Assembly: GCF_004348545.1 (NCBI RefSeq) | Contig: NZ_SMKL01000057.1 | Location: forward strand, 1 to 40,893 | Direction: 5' to 3' | DNA: 40,893 nucleotides | From: Jiangella ureilytica | GTDB taxonomy: Bacteria > Actinomycetota > Actinomycetes > Jiangellales > Jiangellaceae | Part shown: positions 8,622-15,817 of the stretch, one piece after another | Layout: every line of letters begins with the position of its first letter | Numbering within the stretch: position 1 is the stretch's first letter | Program-made: the position numbers and the translations under genes | The notes under the pieces: generated by a model | What the model saw: the letters and a program-made list of their open reading frames with translations, nothing else | Told to the model about the DNA's origin: nothing | Database searches by the model: none

Positions 8622-11414
8622 TCAGGCGTCCCTGGTCAGCGTCGACGCGACGGTCATGCGACGCAGGGCGGCGGCCGGGACGAGGCTGGCGAGGACGGGC
8701 ACGGCGGTGCCACCCGCCACGGTCGTCGCCGCGGCGACCAGCAGCTCCGGGCGCAGCTCGCCGGCCAGGCCGGCCGCGATCGCCAGCCCGGCCAGCGTCC
8801 CGGCGGCGGCGCCGGTCAGGCCGATCAGCGCGGCCTCGGCCAGCACCACCCGGCGGACGCGGCCGTCGCCCCAGCCGACCGCCTGCAGGACGGCGAACTC
8901 GGCCCGCCGGTCGCGCATGTTGAGGAACACGACGTCGGCGACGGCGACGCTGGACAGCAGGATCGTCACCAGGACGGCGACGTAGTCGATCTCGCGGGCG
9001 CGGACGGAGACGGCATCGCCGAGCACGGAGCCGACGACGGCGCCGTTGAAGGCCAGCGTGATGCCGAGCAGGGCGGTGAGCGCGGCGCAGCCGAGGGCGA
9101 CGGCGAGCATGCCGAGCACCGTCCGCCCCGGCGAGCGCACCACGTTGGCGACCGCAAGCGACCGCACGCCGCGCACCACCGGGGACCGCTGCCCGGGCAG
9201 GACCCGCGGCTGCAGCATGCCGGCGACCGCCGGCTTCGACGCCCGCCAGGCCGGCCAGGCCGCGGCGACGAGCGCGACGAACACCGAGACCGGCACGGCG
9301 ACCACGGCCCGAGTCAGCGTGACCTCGAGCCCGGTGATCCAGCCGACCGCCACCGACACCAGCGCACCGACGAGGCCCGCGGCGACGCCCACCAGCACGA
9401 CCTCGGCCAGCAGCAGCCGCAGCAGGTGCCGGCGGCTCCAGCCGACCCGGCTCAGCACCGACAGCTCGCCGCGCCGCGACCGGGCCGACGCCGCCGACAC
9501 GTTCGCCACGAACAGCGCGCTCACCGCCAGGACCAGGACGAACAGCGCCAGACTCTTGTGATCGACGGCCTGCATGACGGCGGCGACCACGCCCTGGCGC
9601 ATCCAGGTCTCGGCCACCGCCAGCTCAGGCCGGCCGAACGCGCCGGCCGGCAGCACCACCGTCTGCTCCGTGGCGGCGCTGCCGAGGACGACGTCGACGT
9701 CGAGCCCGGTGGCGGCGCGGATCTGGTCGGCGACCAGGCGGACCCGCTCGCGGTCGACCGGGCTGACGCCGTCGACGCCCGCGACCCGGACCCGGATCGC
9801 GCTGATCGGCGCCGCGGGGTCGGCCAGCTCGATGCCCGAGCCGGTGAAGGTGTCGAGGTCGGAGAGCCGGATGAACGCCGTCGGCGGCCCCAGGTGGTAG
9901 GCGGCCGGGCTGCCCGACGGCAGCAGCGGGCGGTCGCCGAGCAGCTCGCGGCTGCGCGCGTCGGCCGGCGGCAGGCCCTGGGCGCCGTCGAACTCGGCGG
10001 CCTCGAAGTCGGCCGAGTCGAAGAAGTCGACGATGCGCATCTGCGGCAGCGAGTGACCGGCCTGCGAGATGGCCTCGCCGGGGTGCGGGCGGACGGCGCG
10101 GAAGCCGGTGTCGGCGGCGACGGCCGGCGTCGGCACGAATCCCTCGAACCGCACCGTCGAGCGCCACACGTCCTGGGGGTTGTCCACCGGGCGCGGCTTC
10201 AGGACGCCGTCGGAGCCGACGTCGTACACCGTCGGCTCCGTGGTCCAGAAGCTGTCGACGAGGATATTCACCTCGCTCGCCCGGGCGCGGTCGATCAGCG
10301 CGTCGTAGGCCTGGTCGGCGGTGACGGTGTCCCTCGCGACGACGGGCCCGGGGGTGGACAGCAGCGCCCCGAACTGGTCGAGCGGCTGGCCCGCGGCGAA
10401 CCGGTCGGCCGCCTCGTCGGGGAGCCGGCGCACCGTCACCTCGGCCTGCGCGTCGATGTCGGGAGCGGCCGCGACGACCACCGGGACCGGCCGGCTGCCG
10501 ATGCCGGTGGCGGGCGCGAAGTCGGCCAGCGCCCGCAGCGACGGCGGCACCGCGCCGCCGTCGTCGAGCGCCGCCTCCTGGGCCGGGTCGACGGCCGCCA
10601 CGAGGACCGGGAAGGACCACTCGAGCATGACGGTGCGCCGCACCGGCGCCTGCTGGGCGAGTGCGGCGGGATCGGACCCGGGCCGGGTGGTCAGGCAGCT
10701 GCCGGCGCGCTCACGGGCCGCGGTCGCCGGCGAGTCGGCGACGTCCTCGCGGCTCTCGTGCCGGGGGCAGACCAGGACCGTGGAGCCGTCGGGCATGGTC
10801 TCGGCCAGGCCGAACGGGGCGCCGTCGTCGTACGGTTCGCCGACCAGCGAGATCGGGTTCGGAGTGACGTAGGAGTACGACGCGGCCGGCTGCTCGATGG
10901 TGGTGAGCCCGCGGTCGCTGGTGTAGACGACGTCGGCGACCAGCAGCTCGCGGCCGCCGTCGGTGCGCGGCCCGGCGTCGACGGCGACCTGGGTCGCGGA
11001 CATGACGTACCCGACCATGGCCACCGGCGCGGCCACCTCGACACCGGCGACGTCGCGGATGGCGTCGTAGTCCTCGAGCGAGATGCCGCCGAACTGGCCG
11101 GACAGCTGGTACGGCCGCACCAGCCCGCGATCGGCCTCGAGCTCGCTGCGCGTCCCCGGTGGCCGGACCAGCACGTGGTACGTGCCGGGGGCGGCGGCGA
11201 CCTGGCCGCGCAGCTCCAGCCGTTCGACCTCGGACGCACCGGTCAGCACGGTGAACACCGACGTCGCCGCCACGACGCCCAGGCCGAGCGCCAGCGCGCG
11301 TCCCCAGTGCGCCCGCAGCTGCGCCCTGACCAGCGGGACCACGCTCGGGCGCGAGGGCCGGCGCGACGGCCGGCGCGGGACGGCGCCGCCGTGGGGGTCA
11401 GCCGGCGACGGCAT
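8622..11414 (-). CDS. FtsX/MacB-type ABC transporter permease, double-FtsX form
   Basis: A 930-residue membrane protein. After a short basic N-terminus there is a first helix (ALALGLGVVAATSVFTVL) and a very large extracytoplasmic part of about 530 residues. A first FtsX block follows (FVLVLAVSALFVANVSAASA, LSRVGWSRRHLLRLLLAEVVL), then a second one (VLGMLAVALGCAALTALLG, FAVLQAVGWGDGRVRRVVLAEAAL). It is the partner of the LolD/MacB-like ATPase at 12162-12950 in a mechanotransmission-type exporter or peptide-resistance pump. ATG 11414 is chosen because GGGAGG lies 7 nt upstream. The usual ATPase-permease adjacency is broken by about 750 bp carrying a decayed exporter gene. Confidence 0.85.
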   Translation of the reverse strand: MPSPADPHGGAVPRRPSRRPSRPSVVPLVRAQLRAHWGRALALGLGVVAATSVFTVLTGASEVERLELRGQVAAAPGTYHVLVRPPGTRSELEADRGLVRPYQLSGQFGGISLEDYDAIRDVAGVEVAAPVAMVGYVMSATQVAVDAGPRTDGGRELLVADVVYTSDRGLTTIEQPAASYSYVTPNPISLVGEPYDDGAPFGLAETMPDGSTVLVCPRHESREDVADSPATAARERAGSCLTTRPGSDPAALAQQAPVRRTVMLEWSFPVLVAAVDPAQEAALDDGGAVPPSLRALADFAPATGIGSRPVPVVVAAAPDIDAQAEVTVRRLPDEAADRFAAGQPLDQFGALLSTPGPVVARDTVTADQAYDALIDRARASEVNILVDSFWTTEPTVYDVGSDGVLKPRPVDNPQDVWRSTVRFEGFVPTPAVAADTGFRAVRPHPGEAISQAGHSLPQMRIVDFFDSADFEAAEFDGAQGLPPADARSRELLGDRPLLPSGSPAAYHLGPPTAFIRLSDLDTFTGSGIELADPAAPISAIRVRVAGVDGVSPVDRERVRLVADQIRAATGLDVDVVLGSAATEQTVVLPAGAFGRPELAVAETWMRQGVVAAVMQAVDHKSLALFVLVLAVSALFVANVSAASARSRRGELSVLSRVGWSRRHLLRLLLAEVVLVGVAAGLVGALVSVAVGWITGLEVTLTRAVVAVPVSVFVALVAAAWPAWRASKPAVAGMLQPRVLPGQRSPVVRGVRSLAVANVVRSPGRTVLGMLAVALGCAALTALLGITLAFNGAVVGSVLGDAVSVRAREIDYVAVLVTILLSSVAVADVVFLNMRDRRAEFAVLQAVGWGDGRVRRVVLAEAALIGLTGAAAGTLAGLAIAAGLAGELRPELLVAAATTVAGGTAVPVLASLVPAAALRRMTVASTLTRDA

Positions 11415-11837
11415 CGACCGGCCTCCCGAATCCGTGCGCCTGCCGCCGGTGGAGCCGGGCGTCCTCGCCACCGGCGGCAGTCCTGGAACAGCACGCCGAT
11501 GCGGCGCCGGACGGCGTCGGGGTCGAGGCCCGCGACGTCGTGACCGTCCCACCGGATCTGCCCGGACGTGGGCTCGTAGAGCCGGCAGAGCAGCGTGACG
11601 ATGGTGGACTTGCCTGCACCGTTCGCCCCGACCAGCGCGACCATGGCGCCCGGCGGGATGCTGAACGTGACGCCACGCAGTACCGGCGCATGGTCGGGAG
11701 CGTAGCCGAAGGAGATGTCACAAAGGTCCACACCGGCCGCCCGCACCGGCCGCCCGCACCGGGCGCGGACCGGCGACCGGCCGGGCGGGTGGCACGGTGA
11801 TCGCGGCTGCCGCCGGCACCAGCGCGGCCAGGCTCAC
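11398..11837 (-). pseudogene. Remnant of a fused ABC exporter with internal deletion and 13-bp duplication frameshift
   Basis: Read on the minus strand, an open frame gives SLAALVPAAAAITVPP, perhaps the end of a membrane domain. A +1 shift then leads into a good ABC nucleotide-binding start: VDLCDISFGYAPDHAPVL, Walker A ALVGANGAGKST, then RIGVLFQD at the Q-loop. The frame shifts again and the sequence jumps to GGEDARLHRRQAHGFG and a stop, which looks like the usual C-terminus (GGxYARLYxLQAHGF). The ABC signature, Walker B and H-loop are gone. Exporters of this type with the FxYAPD motif often serve peptide natural-product clusters. Its 3' end overlaps the start of the FtsX permease by 17 bp. 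Confidence 0.7.
11731..11760. repeat. 13-bp tandem duplication (CACCGGCCGCCCG) inside the exporter remnant
   Basis: CACCGGCCGCCCG occurs at 11731-11743 and 11744-11756, followed by a partial third copy. Thirteen is not a multiple of three. Removing one copy joins the upstream frame (PRPVRAAG) to VDLCDISFGY, so the duplication is a likely cause of one of the frameshifts. Confidence 0.7.
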
Positions 11838-11995
11838 CGTCGTGCCGGGAGCAGCACCCCAACCGGAACAGGTGGTCTCGAACCGGCGGTCGGCGGGCAG
11901 TCGCGCACCGCGTTGAGCGGCGCGAACACGGACCGCACCGCGGACATGATCCCGGTGGACATGGCCTGCTCCCCGAGTCGTGCTTCTGGCGCCAT
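11834..11995 (-). CDS. Doubtful 53-residue small ORF upstream of the exporter remnant
   Basis: Begins MAPEARLGEQAMSTGIMSAV and ends VLLPARR. A weak GGGAGA lies about 13 nt before the ATG. The last half overlaps, in another frame, sequence that reads RFETTCSGWGAAPGTTV into the exporter remnant. It could be the broken N-terminus of the exporter, a small peptide, or chance. I see no family resemblance. It is kept only because it precedes the decayed exporter on the same strand. Confidence 0.2.
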   Translation of the reverse strand: MAPEARLGEQAMSTGIMSAVRSVFAPLNAVRDCPPTAGSRPPVPVGVLLPARR

Positions 11996-12161
11996 GGCCT
12001 CGTTTTCTCCCTTGTCTCTAGGTACTTGGCAGAGCGCCGCGTCGGCTGTGACGGACTGTCCGCCTGGGCGCGGCACGCCGCTCACCTGCGACGCCCGGAC
12101 GCCGCACGGAGGTCACCGAACGATCATGCCGGGAACGGAGGGGCGCCGGATGAGCGCCCGC

Positions 12162-12950
12162 TCAGCCGAGGCCGGTGGCCCGGCGCAGCGTCTCCTCGGG
12201 CTGCGGGTCCCAGAGCGCGTGGTCGGCGACGACCGCGCCGTCGCGCAGGCTGACCACGCGCGAGCACTGGGCCGCGACCGCCGCCTCGTGGGTGGCGAGG
12301 ACCATCGTCATGCCGTAGTCGGCCTGGATCTGAGCCAGCAGGTCGAGCACCTCGTCGCCGGTGCGGGAGTCGAGGGCGCCGGTGGGCTCGTCGGCGAGCA
12401 GCAGCCTCGGCCGGGCGACCAGCGCGCGTGCGATCGCGACCCGCTGCTGCTCACCGCCGGAGAGGTCGCCGACCCAGGCCGCGTGCTTCGCACCGAGGCC
12501 GACGGCGTCGAGCAGTTCGTGCGCCCGCTCGTGCCGGTCGAACGTCACGTGAATGGGCATGAGCGGGACCACGACGTTGTCGAGCGCGCTGAGTTGCGGG
12601 AGCAGGTGGTAGTGCTGGAACACGAAGCCGACGCCGCGCCGGAACGCCGCCGCGGCGCGCCGCGACAACTGCTCGACCCGGGTGCCCCCGACCACGACCG
12701 TGCCGGTGTCGGGGCGGTCCATGGCGCCGATGACATGCAGCAGGGTCGACTTGCCCGACCCCGACGGCCCGACGACGGCGACCGACTCGCCCGCGCGGAC
12801 GTCCAGGGTGACGTCGACCAGGGCCGGCACCTCGGTGCCGCCCTGGCGGTAGTGGCGCGTCACGTTGTGCAGCGAGATGGGCGCTCCGGGGAAGCGGTCG
12901 TGATCCCCCGACCGGGCGTCCGCAGCCTCGCTGGGACCCTGCCGTCTCAT
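12162..12950 (-). CDS. LolD/MacB-type ABC transporter ATP-binding protein
   Basis: A 262-residue ATPase. Walker A is GPSGSGKST, the Q-loop is [18 protein letters not shown] (the HLLP type typical of LolD/MacB), the signature is LSGGEQQR, Walker B is [12 protein letters not shown] and the switch is LATHE. About 25 extra residues precede the domain, so the true start may be downstream of ATG 12950. It should power the FtsX-type permease encoded further down the same strand. It is divergent from the PadR regulator, a common layout in which PadR represses a drug or peptide pump. Confidence 0.88.
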   Translation of the reverse strand: MRRQGPSEAADARSGDHDRFPGAPISLHNVTRHYRQGGTEVPALVDVTLDVRAGESVAVVGPSGSGKSTLLHVIGAMDRPDTGTVVVGGTRVEQLSRRAAAAFRRGVGFVFQHYHLLPQLSALDNVVVPLMPIHVTFDRHERAHELLDAVGLGAKHAAWVGDLSGGEQQRVAIARALVARPRLLLADEPTGALDSRTGDEVLDLLAQIQADYGMTMVLATHEAAVAAQCSRVVSLRDGAVVADHALWDPQPEETLRRATGLG

Positions 12951-12967
12951 GTGATCATCATGACCTT

Positions 12968-12984
12968 CGACTAGGCACGACTAA
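12968..12984. promoter_or_regulatory. Candidate operator between ABC ATPase and padR
   Basis: CGACTAG (12968-12974) and CGACTAA (12978-12984) are direct repeats spaced one helical turn apart (10 bp). They lie 18 bp upstream of the ABC ATPase start in the divergent region. Binding by the neighbouring PadR protein is a guess. The rest of 12985-13170 shows nothing else distinct. Confidence 0.3.
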
Positions 12985-13175
12985 CGGCCGGGGTCGATTC
13001 TCTCACTCTTGCGCAACCCCCGCCTCTTGCGAACGGCGTTCCCCATCGCGATCGGAAGACGGCCTGACCGCGCGACGAGGCGTGGTAAGCGGATTCCCGC
13101 CCTTCCAGGCTCGTGACAGTCGGAACGACCATGGATCAGCGGCCCTGAATGTCGATGGAACGGCCGGTTCACCCT

Positions 13176-13187
13176 TACAGTGTGAGA
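13176..13187 (+). promoter_or_regulatory. -10 element of leaderless padR transcript
   Basis: TACAGT followed by 6 nt and then GTG 13188. No Shine-Dalgarno is present, and PadR homology begins right after this GTG, so the transcript is probably leaderless. Confidence 0.5.
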
Positions 13188-13784
13188 GTGCCGCTTCAGC
13201 ATGCCGTTCTCGCCCTGCTGGCCGACGGACCCAGCTACGGGTATGAGCTCAAGGCGAATTTCGAGAAGGCCGTCGGACCCCAGTGGGGCGGGCTGAACAT
13301 CGGCCACGTCTACCAGATCCTCGATCGACTGCACCGCGATGGCATGGTCAGTTCGCATACCGTGCCGCAGGATTCGCGGCCCGACCGGACGGTGTATCTC
13401 ATCACGTCCGCCGGGCGCAGCGACCTCGACGAGTGGCTGGCCACGCCCACCACGCGCACGTCCGGCTATCGCGACGACTTCATCCTCAAGGTGCTCGCCG
13501 CGGGCCGCCGTGGGCCCGAGGCGATCCGCGAGGTCTGCCGCATCCAGCACGACTCCCGCCTTGCCGAGCTGCAGACGCTGCGCACCAGCCGGCGCACGCA
13601 TCAGCACGACGCGCTCGCGGCGCTGACCATCGAGGCGGCCATCCTGCACACCCAGGCGGACATCAAGCTCATCGAGGCGGTCGAGGCGCGCGCCGACGAG
13701 CCACTGATGCCGATCGCGCAGGCCCCGGGTGCTCAGGCCAAGGACACCACCGAGCAGGACGGCAGCGCGCGGCACGCGTCCTGA
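13188..13784 (+). CDS. PadR-family transcriptional regulator
   Basis: A 198-residue protein. The winged-helix domain reads VPLQHAVLALLADGPSYGYELKANF..., then GLNIGHVYQILDRLHRDGMV and the DRTVYLITSAGRSDL wing, which are classic PadR features. A helical C-terminal dimerisation part follows (residues 100-175), then a short polar tail. PadR proteins usually repress a neighbouring transporter and are released by small toxic ligands. The divergent ABC ATPase is the obvious target. An upstream ATG at 13149 is in frame, but the family normally begins at the residue encoded by 13188. Confidence 0.85.
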   Translation: MPLQHAVLALLADGPSYGYELKANFEKAVGPQWGGLNIGHVYQILDRLHRDGMVSSHTVPQDSRPDRTVYLITSAGRSDLDEWLATPTTRTSGYRDDFILKVLAAGRRGPEAIREVCRIQHDSRLAELQTLRTSRRTHQHDALAALTIEAAILHTQADIKLIEAVEARADEPLMPIAQAPGAQAKDTTEQDGSARHAS

Positions 13785-14116
13785 CCTCCACCGGCCCCAC
13801 TCCCGCTGAGTTGCCGGCGTCACCCCATGTCCGCCGGACGACACCTGCTGTTCCCCTGACGGTCATCTCGCGGCCACCACGCACCGCTCAGTGCGGGCCC
13901 CGGGTCGCGGACCGGTCGTGCAGGGGGGCTGAGTGACGTGAGTGATGGTTCGTGCCCGGCGACGCTCGCGCCCGTCGTCGTCGACCTTTGCATCACCCAC
14001 AGGCTGTCTGTGAATGCGGGTGATGCGGAAGCACAATCCACCTCGATTCCTCCGGCAGGCACGCACAGAACGCACGCGCCCGCCGTCGCCGTCGAGCCTC
14101 CGCATCACCCACCTGG
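13785..14116. other. Intergenic region with a 9-bp inverted repeat and a third copy
   Basis: No supportable gene. GCATCACCC at 13990-13998 pairs exactly with GGGTGATGC at 14018-14026 across 19 nt. The same GCATCACCC returns at 14102-14110, seven bases before the -10 of the response-regulator gene. These may be binding sites for a regulator of that gene, perhaps itself. Confidence 0.5.
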
Positions 14117-14128
14117 CATGCTGTGCGG
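14117..14128 (+). promoter_or_regulatory. -10-like element of response-regulator gene
   Basis: CATGCT, 6 nt, then GTG 14129. The 12-mer GCTGTGCGGGTG covering start and spacer (14120-14131) is identical to that before the ACT gene (14819-14830). Confidence 0.4.
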
Positions 14129-14776
14129 GTGCGTGTCGTACTTGCCGAGGATTCCCTGCTGCTCCGAGAAGGCCTCGTCCGTCTGCTGGGCGAGGCCGGC
14201 GCCGACGTGGTCGACGCCGTCGGCGACGGCGACACGCTGGTGCGGTCGGTGCAGGAGCACCGCCCCGACGTCGCGATCGTCGACGTCCGCATGCCGCCGA
14301 CCTTCACCGACGAGGGCCTGCGGGCGGCGCTGGCGGCGCGGTCGGCGGTGCCCGGGACCGGCGTGCTGGTGCTGTCGCAGTACGTCGAGGAGTCGTACGC
14401 GGGCGACCTGCTCGCCGACGGCGCGGGCGGCGTGGGCTACCTGCTGAAGGACCGCGTGTCGGCACTGGCCGACCTGTCCGACGCGCTCGATCGGGTCGCG
14501 TCGGGCGGGACGGTCCTCGATCCCGAGGTGGTGGCGCAGCTGTTCGCCCGGCGCCGCCGCGACCCGCTGCAGACGCTGACGGCGCGCGAGCGCGAGGTAT
14601 TGGCGCTCATGGCCGAGGGCCGCACGAACGTCGCGATCGCCCGGCTGCTGGTGGTCACTCAGGGCGCGGTCGAGAAGCACATCTCGTCGATCCTCACCAA
14701 GCTCGACCTCCCCCCGTCCGACGACGACCACCGGCGGGTGCTGGCGGTGCTGGCGTGGCTGCGCGCGGAACACTGA
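14129..14776 (+). CDS. NarL/LuxR-type response regulator, orphan
   Basis: A 215-residue two-domain regulator. The receiver domain shows the acidic pocket (VLAED), phospho-acceptor Asp in AIVDVRMPP, Ser in VLVLSQY and Lys in GYLLKDR. A LuxR-type helix-turn-helix follows (LTAREREVLALMAEGRTNVAIARLL, VEKHISSILTKL). No histidine kinase lies beside it, so its partner is elsewhere or it acts without one. GTG 14123 is another in-frame start two codons earlier. The ACT gene follows 51 bp downstream on the same strand but has its own promoter. Confidence 0.9.
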   Translation: MRVVLAEDSLLLREGLVRLLGEAGADVVDAVGDGDTLVRSVQEHRPDVAIVDVRMPPTFTDEGLRAALAARSAVPGTGVLVLSQYVEESYAGDLLADGAGGVGYLLKDRVSALADLSDALDRVASGGTVLDPEVVAQLFARRRRDPLQTLTAREREVLALMAEGRTNVAIARLLVVTQGAVEKHISSILTKLDLPPSDDDHRRVLAVLAWLRAEH

Positions 14777-14800
14777 GGCACGCCTGAGCGCAATACGGTC

Positions 14801-14827
14801 GTGACAGTTCTGTGTCACGCTGTGCGG
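14801..14827 (+). promoter_or_regulatory. Promoter of ACT gene with 6-bp palindrome
   Basis: GTGACA-GTTCTG-TGTCAC (14801-14818) is a perfect inverted repeat. It overlaps the -10-like CACGCT (14816-14821), which sits 6 nt before GTG 14828. The layout suggests a repressor site on a leaderless promoter. Confidence 0.45.
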
Positions 14828-15496
14828 GTGTCGTTTCTCATGCGCGTGGTCGTACCGGATCGTCCCGGTTCGCTCGGTGCCGTGGCGTCCGCGGTGGGCG
14901 CCGCAGGCGGCGACATCGTCGGGGTCGACGTCGTCGAGCACCGCGGCGACGGTTTCGTGGTCGACGACTTCCTCGTCGACCTCCCCGGGGGGCGGCTGCC
15001 CGACTCGCTGGTGACGGCCTGCCGCTCGGTCGCCGACGTCACGGTCGAGTTCATCGGGCACTACTCCCCCGGCGCCAGCCTGCACCGCGACCTCGAAGCC
15101 GTCGAGGCCATGACCGACGAGCCCGACCGCGCCGAAGAGATCCTGGTCGACCTCATTCCCGGCATCTTCCGCTCCGGGTGGGGCCTGCTGCTGCCGGCCT
15201 CGGGATCGACGCTGAAGGTGCAGCGGGCCAGCGGCGGCGCCCCCGAGGACGACGGCTACGAGGCGCCCTGGCTGCCACTGACCGAGCCCACGCGCATCAC
15301 CATCGGCGCCGACGCCCCCGAGCCCTGGCAGGACGTGGTGGCCGTGGGTGTCCCGGTCGACGACACCGGCCAGGCCATCGTCTTCGGCCGCGACGGCGGG
15401 CCGCGCATCCTCGACTCCGAGCTGGCCCGGCTGGCCCACCTCGTGGCGCTCGCCCAGGCCATACGCCGCGCCGCTCCCGCCGACGACGTCGCCTGA
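14828..15496 (+). CDS. ACT-domain protein (Rv3013-like)
   Basis: A 222-residue soluble protein. The N-terminal 75 residues form an ACT domain (FLMRVVVPDRPGSLGAVASAVGAAGGDIVGVDVVE), a small-molecule (often amino-acid) sensing fold. The rest, about 140 residues, resembles no enzyme I recognise but includes a GAF-like feel in the DVVAVGVPVDDTGQAIVFGRDGG stretch. M. tuberculosis has a similar protein, Rv3013, directly beside ligA, and the relative orientation is the same here though 8 kb now separates the two. GTG 14828 is chosen because the ACT strand begins at once after it. Confidence 0.75.
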   Translation: MSFLMRVVVPDRPGSLGAVASAVGAAGGDIVGVDVVEHRGDGFVVDDFLVDLPGGRLPDSLVTACRSVADVTVEFIGHYSPGASLHRDLEAVEAMTDEPDRAEEILVDLIPGIFRSGWGLLLPASGSTLKVQRASGGAPEDDGYEAPWLPLTEPTRITIGADAPEPWQDVVAVGVPVDDTGQAIVFGRDGGPRILDSELARLAHLVALAQAIRRAAPADDVA

Positions 15497-15510
15497 CCCC
15501 CGGCGTCGGT

Positions 15511-15532
15511 CCGAGGCCGGAGCCCGCCTCGG
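15511..15532 (+). terminator. Hairpin after ACT gene
   Basis: CCGAGGC (15511-15517) pairs with GCCTCGG (15526-15532) over an 8-nt loop, 15 bp after the stop codon. No U-tract. A second inverted repeat, TGATCATGT/ACATGATCA (15546-15554 and 15586-15594), follows before the dispersed element. Confidence 0.45.
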
Positions 15533-15621
15533 CCCACGTCCGCCATGATCATGTCCTCTCGCGGCCGCCGACCCGCCGCCACCGAACATGATCAAGGAAA
15601 CCGGCGCGCCACACCCGGGAC

Positions 15622-15812
15622 GCCGACCCCGCACTCGTCGCCAGACTCCTCTCGGCCCCACTGATAGGTCCCCGTTCGTGGGCCGGAGCGGGTGCGGTCA
15701 CGTCCAAGCGCCCAGCCGCGACGGCACGCAAGCACAGAGCGCGCGGACTCGAGGGCACCCGCGGGGTTCGAGAGACTGGGCAGCTGGGGGACGCAGGACC
15801 CCCCACCCACCC
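15622..15812. repeat. Palindromic dispersed element, copy B
   Basis: Aligns with 63-230 over its whole length, sharing blocks such as GTCGCCAGACTCC/GTCGCCAGACTCCT, GGGTGCGGTCA, GTCCAAGCGCCC, GCGCGCGGACT, GAGGGCACCCG and ACTGGGCAGC/AATGGGCAGC. It is about 20 bp longer because of extra bases near the centre (around 15718-15740). It too ends a few bases from the stop of a minus-strand gene, here the RecQ-like helicase. Confidence 0.7.
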
Positions 15813-15817
15813 TGACA

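Noticed and set aside
11834-11995. Precursor peptide of a ribosomal natural product
   Set aside because: A Cys and a leader-like helix are present, but no modifying enzyme is nearby and the frame is uncertain, so only a doubtful ORF is listed.
12981-13844. A 287-codon minus-strand frame over padR
   Set aside because: The plus strand encodes a clear PadR protein; the antisense product is without motifs.
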